64,000 nt of DNA, taken from NCBI GenBank assembly GCA_038210135.1, contig JBBQWZ010000005.1, positions 106,041 to 170,040 of the forward strand. The letters are read 5' to 3'. The notes below the pieces were generated by a model. The model made no database searches. It was not told the origin of the DNA and was given only the letters and a program-made list of their open reading frames with translations. Every line of letters starts with the position of its first letter. Position 1 is the first letter of the stretch. Below, one piece after another: positions 32,106-41,022 of the stretch. Origin of the DNA: JBBQWZ01 sp038210135 (lineage in GTDB: Bacteria; Acidobacteriota; Terriglobia; Bryobacterales; Bryobacteraceae). The position numbers and the translations under genes are program-made.

Positions 32106-33767
32106 ATGCGCGGACTGATGATGGATTATCCGCTGACGCTTCCCCATGTTTTGGAGCGTGCGGCCAAGTTGTTTCCGAAGAAGGAAATCGCCAGCAAGCT
32201 GCATAGCGGGGAGATGCACCGCTATACGTTCGCGGATTTTCATCGGCGGACGCACCAGATCGCGGCTGCTATGACGCGTTTGGGGATCCAGCCCGGAGAC
32301 CGGGTGGGAACGCTTTGCTGGAACTCCTACCGGCATCTGGAACTGTATTTCGCGATTACGTGTTCGGGTGCTGTGATGCACACGCTGAACCTGCGATTGG
32401 CTAGCGATCAGCTGGCGTACATCATTGAACACGCGGGCGATAAAGCGATTTTTGTCGATTCGTCGCTGGTGTATTTGCTGGACGCGATCAAGAAAGACAT
32501 TCCGTCGGTGACGCAGTTCGTGATTCTGGATGACGGAGAGGCGGCGAAGGGCGACGTGGGTCCGGCGTATGACTACGAGACGCTGATTGCGGAGTCCGGT
32601 GATGGTCCGCATGCATGGCCGGAGTTCGATGAGCTGGACGCGTGCGCTACCTGTTACACGTCGGGGACGACCGGGCATCCGAAGGGTGTTTTGTATTCGC
32701 ATCGCTCGCTGGTGCTGCATACGTTTGGGTTGTCGCATGTGGACAGCTTCGCGATTTCCGAGCGCGACGTGGTGCTGCAATTGGTGCCGATGTTCCATGC
32801 GAATGGATGGGGCCTTCCATACGCGGCGGTGATGAACGGGTCGAAGGTGGTGTTGTGCGGACGCAGTTTGCAGCCGAAAGACATTGCCGATTTGATCGAA
32901 AGCGAGAAGGTCACGTTCACGGCGGGCGTTCCGACGCTGTGGATGGGGCTGCATGGATATCTGCAGACGACACCGCGTGACATTTCGAGTTTGCGGATGA
33001 TTGCGGCGGCTGGTTCGGCGCTGCCCCGGCAATTTATTGAGATTTACGAGAAGAAATACGGCATCCGGTTCATGCTGGCGTGGGGGATGACGGAGACGAC
33101 TCCGATCGCGACGGTTTTGCAGATGAAGTCGAATCTGGATGGCCTCGCGATGACCACGCGGCATGACGTGATGGCGCGGCATGGACTGCCGGTGGCGGGC
33201 ATCGATATCCGGATCATGGACGAGGGCGATGCGGAGGGCGTGTATCGCGAAGTCGCGTGGGACGGGGTGACGATGGGCGAATTGCAGATCCGCGGGCTGT
33301 GGATTATGTCGGGCTATTATCACGATCCGCGGGGCGAGGAGCAGGGTCAGCGGGAGTCGTTTATGGATGGCTGGTTCCGCACGGGGGACGTGGCGACGAT
33401 CGATCCGGAAGGCTACCTGCAGATCATGGATCGCACGAAGGATCTGGTGAAGAGCGGCGGCGAATGGATTTCAAGCGTCGATTTGGAGAACGCGATCATG
33501 GCGCATCCTAAGGTGATGGAAGCGGCAGTAATTGCCGTTTCACATCCGAAGTGGCAGGAGCGTCCGGTGGCGTGTGTCGCTCCGTTTCCGGATCATCGGC
33601 ATACCATGACGAAGGAAGAGATTCTGGAGTTCCTGAAGGATCGGGTGGCGAAATGGTGGCTGCCGGACGAGATCATCTTTATCGACGCGGTGCCGAAGAC
33701 GAGTGTCGGCAAGTTTAATAAGCGGGCTTTGCGGGAGCAATTCAAGGATTTCACGCTGCCTGAGTAA
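32106..33767 (+). CDS. Fatty acyl-CoA synthetase (AMP-forming)
   Basis: The enzyme activates a carboxylic acid through an acyl-AMP to acyl-CoA. The 553-residue protein carries the P-loop YTSGTTGHPKGVLYSHRS, the A5 motif GMTETTP, FRTGDVATIDPEGYL and DRTKDLVKSGGEWIS (hinge). It ends with the catalytic Lys in VGKFNKRALREQF. The overall pattern is that of medium/long-chain AlkK-like ligases rather than acetyl-CoA synthetase. Alternative starts at the ATG pair 32118/32121 are possible. It could feed the acyl-CoA dehydrogenases at 56-58 kb, but they are not linked. Confidence 0.9.
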   Translation: MRGLMMDYPLTLPHVLERAAKLFPKKEIASKLHSGEMHRYTFADFHRRTHQIAAAMTRLGIQPGDRVGTLCWNSYRHLELYFAITCSGAVMHTLNLRLASDQLAYIIEHAGDKAIFVDSSLVYLLDAIKKDIPSVTQFVILDDGEAAKGDVGPAYDYETLIAESGDGPHAWPEFDELDACATCYTSGTTGHPKGVLYSHRSLVLHTFGLSHVDSFAISERDVVLQLVPMFHANGWGLPYAAVMNGSKVVLCGRSLQPKDIADLIESEKVTFTAGVPTLWMGLHGYLQTTPRDISSLRMIAAAGSALPRQFIEIYEKKYGIRFMLAWGMTETTPIATVLQMKSNLDGLAMTTRHDVMARHGLPVAGIDIRIMDEGDAEGVYREVAWDGVTMGELQIRGLWIMSGYYHDPRGEEQGQRESFMDGWFRTGDVATIDPEGYLQIMDRTKDLVKSGGEWISSVDLENAIMAHPKVMEAAVIAVSHPKWQERPVACVAPFPDHRHTMTKEEILEFLKDRVAKWWLPDEIIFIDAVPKTSVGKFNKRALREQFKDFTLPE

Positions 33768-33975
33768 ATGAATCTTAATCAAGGCTGAAATTCAGCTCAT
33801 TGGCTTCGTTATTCGTTAAGGGATGTTCCTGGTTTGTGCACAGGCTTGCACCGTAGCTGGTTTCTGAGGGATTTTTATGCTTGCAGCCCGGAGTAAATTC
33901 GCGGATAATCCGACGTGATCGCCATTTTTTCTGGCGGACGATTCTCCAATCGCCAGCGCCTAAATTAAGGAAACG

Positions 33976-34815
33976 ATGACTCGATATTTCATCTTGGCCG
34001 TCATGGCCGCCTGCGGAGCGGTGAGCGCGCGGGGTGGTCCGATCGTAGTGAACCTCGCTACGGCGCAGTCCTTCGGGATATTGGGCGGAACGGTTTCGAA
34101 TACCGGGACGTCGGTGGTCAATGGAAACGTGGGCGTCATCAACGGTTCCGGCACGATCACGGGATTCAATCCGACGGGGACGACGACGAATGGCAGCGTG
34201 ATTGCGCCGGGCAGCACGGCTTCGAACAATGCGTACACCGATTTCGTGAGTGCGTTTCAGACGGCGCAAGGCTTGGGTTCGACGCAGTCTTATGCGGATC
34301 TGACTGTCAATCGAGCGTTCACGGGCAATAACGTTTACACATTCGTGTTGACGAATATCTCTACCGTCTCAGGAATCACGGTGACGTTCGATGCGCAAAA
34401 TGATCCGAACGAGGTGTTCTTGCTTCGAACGGATGGCGATCTGACAGTGAATGGAGCGCTCACGTTCGTGCTTGCGAATCAGGCTCGCGCGGATCATATT
34501 TACTGGATTGTCGGCAAGGCGGCGACCATCAGCGTGTCGTCGTCGGGACCGATTCTGTTCGACGGAAACATTCTGGCGGGCACCAGTTTCACGATGTCGG
34601 CAGCTGCCGGTGGAAGCGGCGTTTTGACCGGGACCGTCAACGGCTGCGTGTTTGCAGAAACGGCGAATACGCTTGCCGGGACGACGAATGTCGGCGGATG
34701 CGCGAACGCGAACACGATTGTGGACACGGGAACTCCGGAGCCCGGTAGCTTGGGGCTGGTTGGTCTCGGCTGTTTGCTGGTCGGCTGGCGGATGCGGCGG
34801 GCGAGGGCGAGTTAG
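33976..34815 (+). CDS. DUF3494 ice-binding-like protein with PEP-CTERM tail
   Basis: The 279-residue protein has a signal peptide (YFILAVMAACGAVSARG). A DUF3494 (ice-binding protein-like) domain spans about 24-240, with LATAQSFGILGGTVSNTG, GNVGVINGS, TGNNVYTF, NDPNEVFLLRTDGDLTV, IYWIVGKAATI and FDGNILAGTSFTMS. The tail TPEPGSLGLVGLGCLLVGWR plus a basic end is a typical PEP-CTERM sorting signal, read by an exosortase that is not in this window. DUF3494 forms an ice-binding beta-solenoid in some microbes, but many family members outside cold habitats have unknown function. The codons are less G-rich than in flanking genes. Confidence 0.9.
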   Translation: MTRYFILAVMAACGAVSARGGPIVVNLATAQSFGILGGTVSNTGTSVVNGNVGVINGSGTITGFNPTGTTTNGSVIAPGSTASNNAYTDFVSAFQTAQGLGSTQSYADLTVNRAFTGNNVYTFVLTNISTVSGITVTFDAQNDPNEVFLLRTDGDLTVNGALTFVLANQARADHIYWIVGKAATISVSSSGPILFDGNILAGTSFTMSAAAGGSGVLTGTVNGCVFAETANTLAGTTNVGGCANANTIVDTGTPEPGSLGLVGLGCLLVGWRMRRARAS

Positions 34816-34890
34816 CCTTCGGTCGCGGTGCTTGGCGGGCACTTACGGCGCGGCTTCGCTCGCTTCGTTGCGCGCATCAATGCCTCCGAA

Positions 34891-34917
34891 GTCCCGTCGC
34901 TTACGCTCCGGGTTCAA
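34891..34917. repeat. Dispersed intergenic repeat, family B
   Basis: GTCCCGTCGCTTACGCTCCG followed by GGTTCAA is the best-preserved family-B copy. It sits in the 204-bp gap between the DUF3494 and M20 genes, with no other feature seen there. Confidence 0.65.
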
Positions 34918-35019
34918 TCTCAAGACGAAGTTGATGAGCGCAACCTGGCGGTAGCACGTCAGCGTCGCGCGAACTCGGAGCGAAGCGTTGTTGCGGCACT
35001 AGATTAGACTTGTTCCTAG

Positions 35020-36288
35020 ATGGGGTCACTGGTTCAACCGCCGAAAGCGGGCCGCGGTTCGCGGCTGGTGGCTGAGCTTGCGCGGCAGAAGCAGATGGCG
35101 GCGTGCCTGGAGTGGTATTCGAAAGAGCGCGCCTGGATCAACGAACAACACATTCGCCTTTGCAGGATTCCGGCGCCTACGTTTCGCGAGCAGGAGCGCG
35201 CGGAGTGGATGGTTGGCCAGTTGCGTGAGCTGGATTGGGACGCAAAGCTGGACCGCGCCGGCAACGTGATTGCGACGCGCGGCGCGAAGCGGGATACGCC
35301 GCTGGTGGCGGTGACGGCGCATCTGGATACGGTACTTTCGCCGCGTTCCGCGGACGATATCAAGATCGGGAGCGAGGGGCGCTTTGTGGGTCCGGGAGTT
35401 TCGGACAACGGAGCCGGTCTTGCGGCGCTGCTGGCGATTGCGGCTTCCTGGCAGGCTTTGGAGCCGGTGAACGAGGCGCAGGCGGGTCTGCTGATCGTGG
35501 CCAATGTCGGGGAAGAGGGCGAAGGCAATCTCAGCGGGATGCGTTTTTTGTGCCGGCAATCGGCGCTGGCGGCGCGGGTGCGTGCGTTCCTGGTCCTCGA
35601 CGGTCCGGCGACGGATCACATTACGTATCGTGCGCTGGCGAGCCGGAGATACGACATTACGCTGCACGGGCGCGGCGGGCATAGCTGGAGCGATTTCGGG
35701 ATCGGGAATCCGGTGCATGCACTGAGCCGGGCGGTGACGCTGTTCACGGACCTGCGGATGGATCTGGGTAACGGGCCGCGGTCGTCCTTCAATTTCGGGA
35801 TCTTCGAAGGCGGATCGAGCGTGAACTCGATTGCGGGGCAAGCTCGGGCGAAGGTGGATTTGCGTTCCGAAGACGCGTCGGAGTTAGAGCGCATGACGGC
35901 GATGCTGGTCGAAGCGACCGAGCAGGCGATCGAGACGGAAAACCGCTATGCGACCGGGGGTCGCGTGACGGCCAAGATGAAGGAAATCGGTTCGCGTCCG
36001 GGCGGGTCTGTGGCGCAGGACGCGCCGATTCTCGAGTACCTGCGCGCGGTGGATGCGCACCAGGGGATCCGGGCGCAGATGGATTGCGCTTCGACGGATG
36101 CGAACATTCCGCTGTCGATGGGGATGCAGGCGGTCTCGATCGGAGCCGGCGGCCAAGGCGGAGGGGCGCACACGCCGGGCGAATGGTTCCATCCGGACGG
36201 ACGGGAGTCGGGGTTGCGGCGGGTGGCCTTGGCGCTGGGGCTTCTGTTGCGGGATCCGGACGGGGTGGGGCTGGCGGCGGCGTCCTGA
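35020..36288 (+). CDS. M20-family metallopeptidase
   Basis: M20 enzymes are cytoplasmic di-zinc exopeptidases or deacylases (PepT, ArgE, DapE types). The 422-residue protein has the metal-site motifs VAVTAHLDTVL, GPGVSDNGAGLAALLAI and NVGEEGEGNLSG (catalytic Glu-Glu). A dimerisation lid carries DITLHGRGGHSWSD. The late metal-ligand region ends GGGAHTPGEWF. CASTDANIPLSMG supports a peptidase T-like assignment, but the substrate is open. The ATG is the first after the repeat-bearing gap. Three tandem family-A repeats follow the stop. Confidence 0.88.
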   Translation: MGSLVQPPKAGRGSRLVAELARQKQMAACLEWYSKERAWINEQHIRLCRIPAPTFREQERAEWMVGQLRELDWDAKLDRAGNVIATRGAKRDTPLVAVTAHLDTVLSPRSADDIKIGSEGRFVGPGVSDNGAGLAALLAIAASWQALEPVNEAQAGLLIVANVGEEGEGNLSGMRFLCRQSALAARVRAFLVLDGPATDHITYRALASRRYDITLHGRGGHSWSDFGIGNPVHALSRAVTLFTDLRMDLGNGPRSSFNFGIFEGGSSVNSIAGQARAKVDLRSEDASELERMTAMLVEATEQAIETENRYATGGRVTAKMKEIGSRPGGSVAQDAPILEYLRAVDAHQGIRAQMDCASTDANIPLSMGMQAVSIGAGGQGGGAHTPGEWFHPDGRESGLRRVALALGLLLRDPDGVGLAAAS

Positions 36289-36306
36289 TGGGGGTCGGAG
36301 GCCTCC

Positions 36307-36408
36307 GAGCACAGACCGGAGGCCTATGCCACATGTGCTTTCGGAGCACAGGCCGGAGGCCTATGCCACTTGGGCTTTCGGAGCACAGGCCGGAGGCCTA
36401 TGCCACCT
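36307..36408. repeat. Three tandem copies of a 37-bp family-A repeat
   Basis: Units start at 36307, 36344 and 36381, exactly 37 bp apart. Each has GAGCACAGRCCGGAGGCCTA then TGCCAC; the intervening 11-base spacer is similar in units 1 and 2 (ATGTGCTTTCG and TTGGGCTTTCG). The third copy ends one base before the DMT gene start codon at 36410. GGCCGGAGGCC is a partial palindrome. Confidence 0.85.
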
Positions 36409-36409
36409 C

Positions 36410-37321
36410 ATGAATATCCGGCTGCGGGCGGACCTGGCGCTGGTACTGATCGCGTTCATTTGGGGCGCCACCTTCATTACGACGAAGGCCTCGTTGGCGC
36501 ACGCTTCGGTCCTCTTATTTCTTACGCTTCGATTCACGTTGGCGGCGGTGGCGTTGGGGGTACTCTATTACTTTCAGAGCCAGCGATCTGGCGGAGAACA
36601 GATTCCGAGTGAGGGCTCGGGCGGAAAACGGGCGATTCTGGGTGGTATGGCGGCAGGGTCCTGCCTGTTCCTCGGATACGTGCTGCAGACCATCGGGTTG
36701 AAGTACACGACAGCGACAAAAACGGGGTTCATCACTGGACTTTACGTTGTGGTGGTACCTTTGCTCGGGTCGCTCGTCTATCGCACTGTACCAAAGTTGT
36801 TGGAATTGGCCGGCGTGGGGATTGCCGGGTTCGGCATGGCTCTGTTGACGCTGCCGAACGAGGGCTGGGCGCTTGAAGGCGGCGATCTGTTCGTCGCGTC
36901 GTCGACGATCCCCTATGCGGCCCATTTAATATTGGTGGTTCGGATCGCACGATGGTGCTCACCTGTCGCGTTGGCCCTCTATCAAACTGTTACGGGAGCC
37001 GTACTGGGCGCGTCGGTTTTCTGGTGGGTGGAAACTCCGTTCGTTCACTGGAACGGCGAACTGATGTCGGGGTTGGCGATTACGGCCTTGCTGGCGACAG
37101 CGTTCGCATTCACCTTGCTGACGTGGGCGCAGCGATCGACGACGGCCACACGATCCGCGGTGATTTTGACTCTTGAACCTTTGTTTGCGTGGCTGACGTC
37201 GTTAATTTTCGCCGGGGAGCAATTGAGCGGGCGGGCGACAATCGGAGCGGTTTTGATCTTGAGCAGCATTTTAGTGGTGGAATTGAAACCAACTGGCTCG
37301 ACGGAACATCCATCGGGATAG
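36410..37321 (+). CDS. EamA/DMT-family permease
   Basis: I place the start at ATG 36410, giving 303 residues starting MNIRLRADLALVLIAFIWGATF, the usual EamA opening. The upstream frame to 36053 overlaps the M20 gene. Ten hydrophobic helices in two EamA repeats are visible (second repeat from about residue 155). GLKYTTATKTGFITGLYVVVV in repeat 1 and LTWAQRSTTATRSAVILTLEP in repeat 2 are the conserved helix pairs. The family exports metabolites or amino acids. The start codon immediately follows the 37-bp tandem repeat, so the repeat supplies the leader and may affect translation. Confidence 0.87.
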   Translation: MNIRLRADLALVLIAFIWGATFITTKASLAHASVLLFLTLRFTLAAVALGVLYYFQSQRSGGEQIPSEGSGGKRAILGGMAAGSCLFLGYVLQTIGLKYTTATKTGFITGLYVVVVPLLGSLVYRTVPKLLELAGVGIAGFGMALLTLPNEGWALEGGDLFVASSTIPYAAHLILVVRIARWCSPVALALYQTVTGAVLGASVFWWVETPFVHWNGELMSGLAITALLATAFAFTLLTWAQRSTTATRSAVILTLEPLFAWLTSLIFAGEQLSGRATIGAVLILSSILVVELKPTGSTEHPSG

Positions 37322-37472
37322 GGCAAAGTGGCCAAGTTCGTGCTTGGACAGGCACCCGAAGCGGTTGCGCCTACCTTTTTAAAACAACGTAAACAGGCGC
37401 TGAGGATTTTAGCCGATCTATAATTGAAGAAATTCTGGCATCGGTAAGACTGACAAGAAAGTGAGTGAGGGT

Positions 37473-39089
37473 ATGAAGTTGTTCGATCGCATGTCGCAGC
37501 AGAAGCTGCTTTCCATGTCCTTATTGGTGTTCACTCTTTCGGTGGGCATCGTCATCGGCACGCTAGTGAACACCGGAGTGTACGCGGCGAAGGGCCAGTC
37601 TACGGCGCCGGACGCGACTCCGCTGGTGGTTCCGGCCGTCAGCCAGATTGGCAACGAGTTTACGAAGTTAGCGAAGAAGCTGGATCCGTCGGTAGTAAAT
37701 ATAACGGCGGAAACGCTGGGGAAAACGGAGACGGCAACGCGGCGGCAGAGAACGCCGCAGGCGGATGACGAGGAAGCGGGTCCAGGCGGCGGCGATCCGA
37801 ATGCACCGCTCGATCTCTTCCGGTTTTTCCGCAACAATCCAGGCTTACAGCAGCCGCGCTCGCAGCGCCGCGCGCAGTCGGGTTCGGGCTTCATCGTCGA
37901 TAAGAACGGCTACATTCTAACCAACAATCATGTGGTGGATGGCGTCGATCGCATCAAGGTGAAGATCCACGGCGATGCGACGGAATACCGCGCGAAGCTG
38001 ATCGGCGTGGATGCCGAGACGGACTTGGCGGTGATCAAGATCGATGCGAAGAAGCCGCTGGTTCCGGTGGCGATCGCGAATTCCGAGAGCGTGCAGGTTG
38101 GCGATTGGGCGGTGGCGATCGGTTCGCCGTTCGGCCTTGAAGCCAGCGTGACGGCCGGTATCGTGAGCGCGACAGGCCGCGACATCAACGCCCAGCAGTT
38201 CCAGCGCTTCATCCAGACGGACGCGGCGATCAATCCAGGGAACAGCGGCGGTCCGCTGCTGAACCTGCGGGGCGAAGTGATCGGCGTGAATACGATGATC
38301 GCGACGCAGAGTGGCGGGTACCAGGGCATCGGGTTTGCGCTGCCGATGAACATGGCGGTGAAGGTATATAACGACATCATCCGCACCGGCCGCGTGACGC
38401 GCGGTTCGATCGGCATCCAGTGGCAGAAGGACCAGAAGGCGGAAAGCCTGAAGAGCCTGGGCGTCAACGGCGGCGTGCTGATCAGCAGCGTCCACAAGGG
38501 CGGTCCGGCGGAGAAGGCGGGTTTGAAGGATGAGGACATCATCATCGGGCTCAACAACAAGCCGGTGATGGATGGCGACGACCTGGTTTCGCGGATCGCC
38601 GAGACGCCGATCGGCACGGTGGCGAAGGTGACTGTCGATCGCGAAGGCAAGAAGATGGATTTCAACGTCACGATCCAGGACCGCATGGATGTCTTCAAAG
38701 ACGATCCGCGCGTAAATGGCGGCCGTGCGCCGAAGGATGACGAGCCGTCCGCGCCCGAAGCGACGCAGTCGAAGTTCGGCATCCGCATCCAGCCGCTCAA
38801 AGATGCCGAGAAAGATCTGGTGACGGATAAGCGTGGCGTCGCGGTTCGCAGCGTCGAATCCGGATCGTTCGCCGAAGAAATCGGCATGGTCGAAAACGAC
38901 ATCATCATCTCGATTAACCGGCAGCCGGTGTCGAGCGTGGAGGATGTTCGCAAGATCCAGAGTTCGCTGAAGTCGGGCGACTCGGTGCTGTTCCGTGTCG
39001 TGCGCGCGTTCCCTGGGGCAGGTGGTCGTGGACAGGCTACGAAGCCTCAGACGAGCACTCTGTATCTGCAGGGTACGTTGACTAACTAG
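37473..39089 (+). CDS. Do-type periplasmic serine protease (HtrA/DegP family)
   Basis: The protein degrades or refolds damaged envelope proteins. With ATG 37473 (GAGG just upstream) it has 538 residues and an N-terminal membrane anchor/signal (LLSMSLLVFTLSVGIVIGTLV). The trypsin-like domain has the complete triad: His in TNNHVVDG, Asp in DAETDLAVIK and Ser in NPGNSGGPLL. Two PDZ domains follow (about 320-410 and 445-530), as in DegP, DegQ and MucD. An acidic/Pro linker lies between anchor and protease. A GTG 12 bases upstream is an alternative start. A strong terminator follows the stop. Confidence 0.94.
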   Translation: MKLFDRMSQQKLLSMSLLVFTLSVGIVIGTLVNTGVYAAKGQSTAPDATPLVVPAVSQIGNEFTKLAKKLDPSVVNITAETLGKTETATRRQRTPQADDEEAGPGGGDPNAPLDLFRFFRNNPGLQQPRSQRRAQSGSGFIVDKNGYILTNNHVVDGVDRIKVKIHGDATEYRAKLIGVDAETDLAVIKIDAKKPLVPVAIANSESVQVGDWAVAIGSPFGLEASVTAGIVSATGRDINAQQFQRFIQTDAAINPGNSGGPLLNLRGEVIGVNTMIATQSGGYQGIGFALPMNMAVKVYNDIIRTGRVTRGSIGIQWQKDQKAESLKSLGVNGGVLISSVHKGGPAEKAGLKDEDIIIGLNNKPVMDGDDLVSRIAETPIGTVAKVTVDREGKKMDFNVTIQDRMDVFKDDPRVNGGRAPKDDEPSAPEATQSKFGIRIQPLKDAEKDLVTDKRGVAVRSVESGSFAEEIGMVENDIIISINRQPVSSVEDVRKIQSSLKSGDSVLFRVVRAFPGAGGRGQATKPQTSTLYLQGTLTN

Positions 39090-39114
39090 TTCGTTTTTTC
39101 CCGCAGCAAGTGAG

Positions 39115-39158
39115 ACCGGGCGAGGGGCCGCAAGGCTTTGCGCCCGGTTTTTCTTTTT
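39115..39158 (+). terminator. Rho-independent terminator of the HtrA gene
   Basis: ACCGGGCG at 39115-39122 pairs with CGCCCGGT at 39141-39148. The loop has an inner GGCC/GGCT-like stem. The hairpin is followed by TTTTCTTTTT, and lies 26 bp after the stop. Confidence 0.9.
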
Positions 39159-39204
39159 GGTAGCGGGCCGGCTGGTAGGCTAAAAAGAGAGAGCAGCGGT
39201 TCTT

Positions 39205-40119
39205 TTGCTGGAGATCAGGCCGCGTTCACTCCCTTCTGTGCGAAGCCATCCACTTTTTAAGGCCTACGTGGCCCTGGGCGCTGTGTGTTTCTTCTGGGGC
39301 ACGACGTATCTCGCGATCCGCGTGGCGCTGGAGATGATGCCGGCGACTATGCTGGTAGCGGTCCGGTATTTGATTTCGGGCGGGATCCTTCTGGCGGGCG
39401 CGGCGTTCACCGGCGCAAAGATTCCGCGCGGGCGGGAATTGTGGCTGACGGCGGCGTTCGGCTTGGTGATGCTGGGGATTGGCAACGGGTGCCTGGCGTA
39501 CGCCGAGCAGTGGATTCCGAGCGGGATGGCGGCGCTTTTCGTGACGACGTCGCCGTTCTGGATGGTGGGGTTCGAGGCGTTGGTCCCGGGCGGCGCTAAG
39601 CCGCATTTGCCGACTGTGGCGGGGATGATCGTGGGATTCCTGGGCGTGGGGTTCCTGGTCGCGCCGAAGGGTGGGACGTGGGATCCGAATCTGCTGGCTG
39701 GCTTCCTGCTGCTGCAGTTGGGGTGTTCGGGCTGGTCGCTGGGATCGATTGCGACGCGACGGGCGACGTCCACGGTGCACAGCACGGTGTCGGGGGCGAT
39801 CCAACAATTGGCGACTGGATTGGCATTTGCGAGTCCGGCGTTTCTGCTGCCGCATGCGCCGGTGGTATGGAGTTGGCGGGGCGTGGGCGCGCTCGCGTGG
39901 CTGATCGTTTTCGGATCGATTGTGGCGTTCAGCGCGTACCTGTATGCATTGGAGCGGCTGCCGGTGGCGATCGTGAGTAGCTACACGTATATCAATCCGT
40001 TAGTGGCTGTCACGCTGGGGTGGTTGGTCTACCGGGAGCCGTTCGGGTTGCGCGAGATGATCGCGATGGTGATCATATTTGCTGGCGTGGCGATTGTGAA
40101 GCGGACGGCGAAGCATTAG
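39205..40119 (+). CDS. EamA/DMT-family permease (YedA-like)
   Basis: The 304-residue protein has ten hydrophobic helices. AVCFFWGTTYLAIRVALEMMPATM opens repeat 1 and PVAIVSSYTYINPLVAVTLGWL lies in repeat 2, both typical of the YedA/PecM-like EamA branch. The start is TTG 39205 with no ATG nearby before the first helix. Substrate unknown; it is distinct from the 36410 permease. The gene is transcribed alone after the HtrA terminator and is followed by a composite repeat block. Confidence 0.87.
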   Translation: MLEIRPRSLPSVRSHPLFKAYVALGAVCFFWGTTYLAIRVALEMMPATMLVAVRYLISGGILLAGAAFTGAKIPRGRELWLTAAFGLVMLGIGNGCLAYAEQWIPSGMAALFVTTSPFWMVGFEALVPGGAKPHLPTVAGMIVGFLGVGFLVAPKGGTWDPNLLAGFLLLQLGCSGWSLGSIATRRATSTVHSTVSGAIQQLATGLAFASPAFLLPHAPVVWSWRGVGALAWLIVFGSIVAFSAYLYALERLPVAIVSSYTYINPLVAVTLGWLVYREPFGLREMIAMVIIFAGVAIVKRTAKH

Positions 40120-40138
40120 CGCTTTCCCGTTGCGCGAA

Positions 40139-40290
40139 GTCCCATCGCTGACGAGTTGGTGTAACAGAAAGGTCCGCTCCCTAACGGTCGCGGTTCGGTG
40201 CGGGGTCCCATCGCTGACGCTCAAGGTTCAATCCCGCGTGCCGCTCGTGAGGACTTCGATTTGGTGCACAGGCCGGAGAACTACGCACAC
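40139..40290. repeat. Block of dispersed repeats: partial B, C+B composite, A
   Basis: A partial family-B copy lies near 40139-40156. Family C (GGTCCGCTCCCTAACGGTCG then CGGTTCGGTGCGG) is at 40171-40203 and is joined to family B at 40205-40231. A family-A copy (GTGCACAGGCCGGAGAACTA) is at 40264-40290. The C+B composite recurs at 47655-47716. The block fills the gap between the convergent permease and zinc-ribbon genes. Confidence 0.75.
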
Positions 40291-40298
40291 TAGTTTGG

Positions 40299-40958
40299 TT
40301 AGTTGTTGGCGGCTGGGCGGCTTTTCAGGAGGCGGGCGGAGAGAGCTCCTCCGCAGGTGGGGGCCAGGGTGAACATGATGAAGGTGATGGCCAGAGTAGC
40401 GGCTAGTTTCAGGGGCGACTTGAGGACGTCGAGCAACTGAGAGAGTGATTCCTCGGGGACGCCGCTGGTCTTAATCTGATTCTTGAGCTCGACGACGATT
40501 TGGGGATCGGACATCGCTAAGGCGGCGATCGAGAAGAAGACGGCGAAGATCAGGAAGCCGAAGAAGCCGGTGAACCAGCCGAGGCGGGCTCCGTTGAGGA
40601 TGGAGAGTGCGACGCCAGTGCGGCGGCGATAGAGGAACACGGAATAGGCTCCGCCGACTGCCAGGGCAATCAGGTAGAGGATGTCGGCCGGTCCGCCCAT
40701 GCCCAGCAGAAAGCGCAGCAAGATGGTCATCATCGCGACGAGAAGCGCAATTTTGAGCGCGATTTTGTTCGAGAACGAGACGTCCACGAGGGCTGCGGCG
40801 GCGGGAAGATTCGGATCGCGAACAGGCTGGGCGACGAGAACAGTCGGAGGGATCGGGGCGGTCTCCTCGCGGACAATATCTTCGTCGCGTTGCGGTTTCC
40901 CGCAACGATGACAGAACCGGGCATCCAGCGGAAGTTCCGCTCCGCACGTACAGCGCAT
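40299..40958 (-). CDS. Zinc-ribbon membrane protein of unknown function
   Basis: With ATG at 40956-40958 the product is 219 residues. The N-terminus is a zinc ribbon (CTCGAELPLDARFCHRCG, four Cys in CxC and CxxC pairs), as in double zinc-ribbon/DUF-type membrane proteins. After a Pro-rich linker, about four to five hydrophobic helices follow (ALKIALLVAMMTILLRFLLG, ILYLIALAVGGAYSVFLY, WFTGFFGFLIFAVFFSIAALA, LAATLAITFIMFTLAPTCGG). No activity is recognised. The longer frame to 41180 overlaps the divergent GNAT gene and is not credible. Confidence 0.75.
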   Translation of the reverse strand: MRCTCGAELPLDARFCHRCGKPQRDEDIVREETAPIPPTVLVAQPVRDPNLPAAAALVDVSFSNKIALKIALLVAMMTILLRFLLGMGGPADILYLIALAVGGAYSVFLYRRRTGVALSILNGARLGWFTGFFGFLIFAVFFSIAALAMSDPQIVVELKNQIKTSGVPEESLSQLLDVLKSPLKLAATLAITFIMFTLAPTCGGALSARLLKSRPAANN

Positions 40959-41022
40959 CTGGCACCAGTGTCCCACCTTTGGCCGGTTGTGGGGGTGGTT
41001 CGAGCGATAGGATAGAACGTCC

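Noticed and set aside
32094..33323. Minus-strand 409-codon frame
   Set aside because: It is antisense to the acyl-CoA synthetase; His/Arg-rich composition marks it as a shadow.
36307..36408. CRISPR array
   Set aside because: The units are tandem with near-identical spacers of 11 bases and no cas genes are nearby.
40130..40372. Plus-strand 80-codon frame
   Set aside because: It is built from the B, C and A repeats and ends in antisense of the zinc-ribbon gene.
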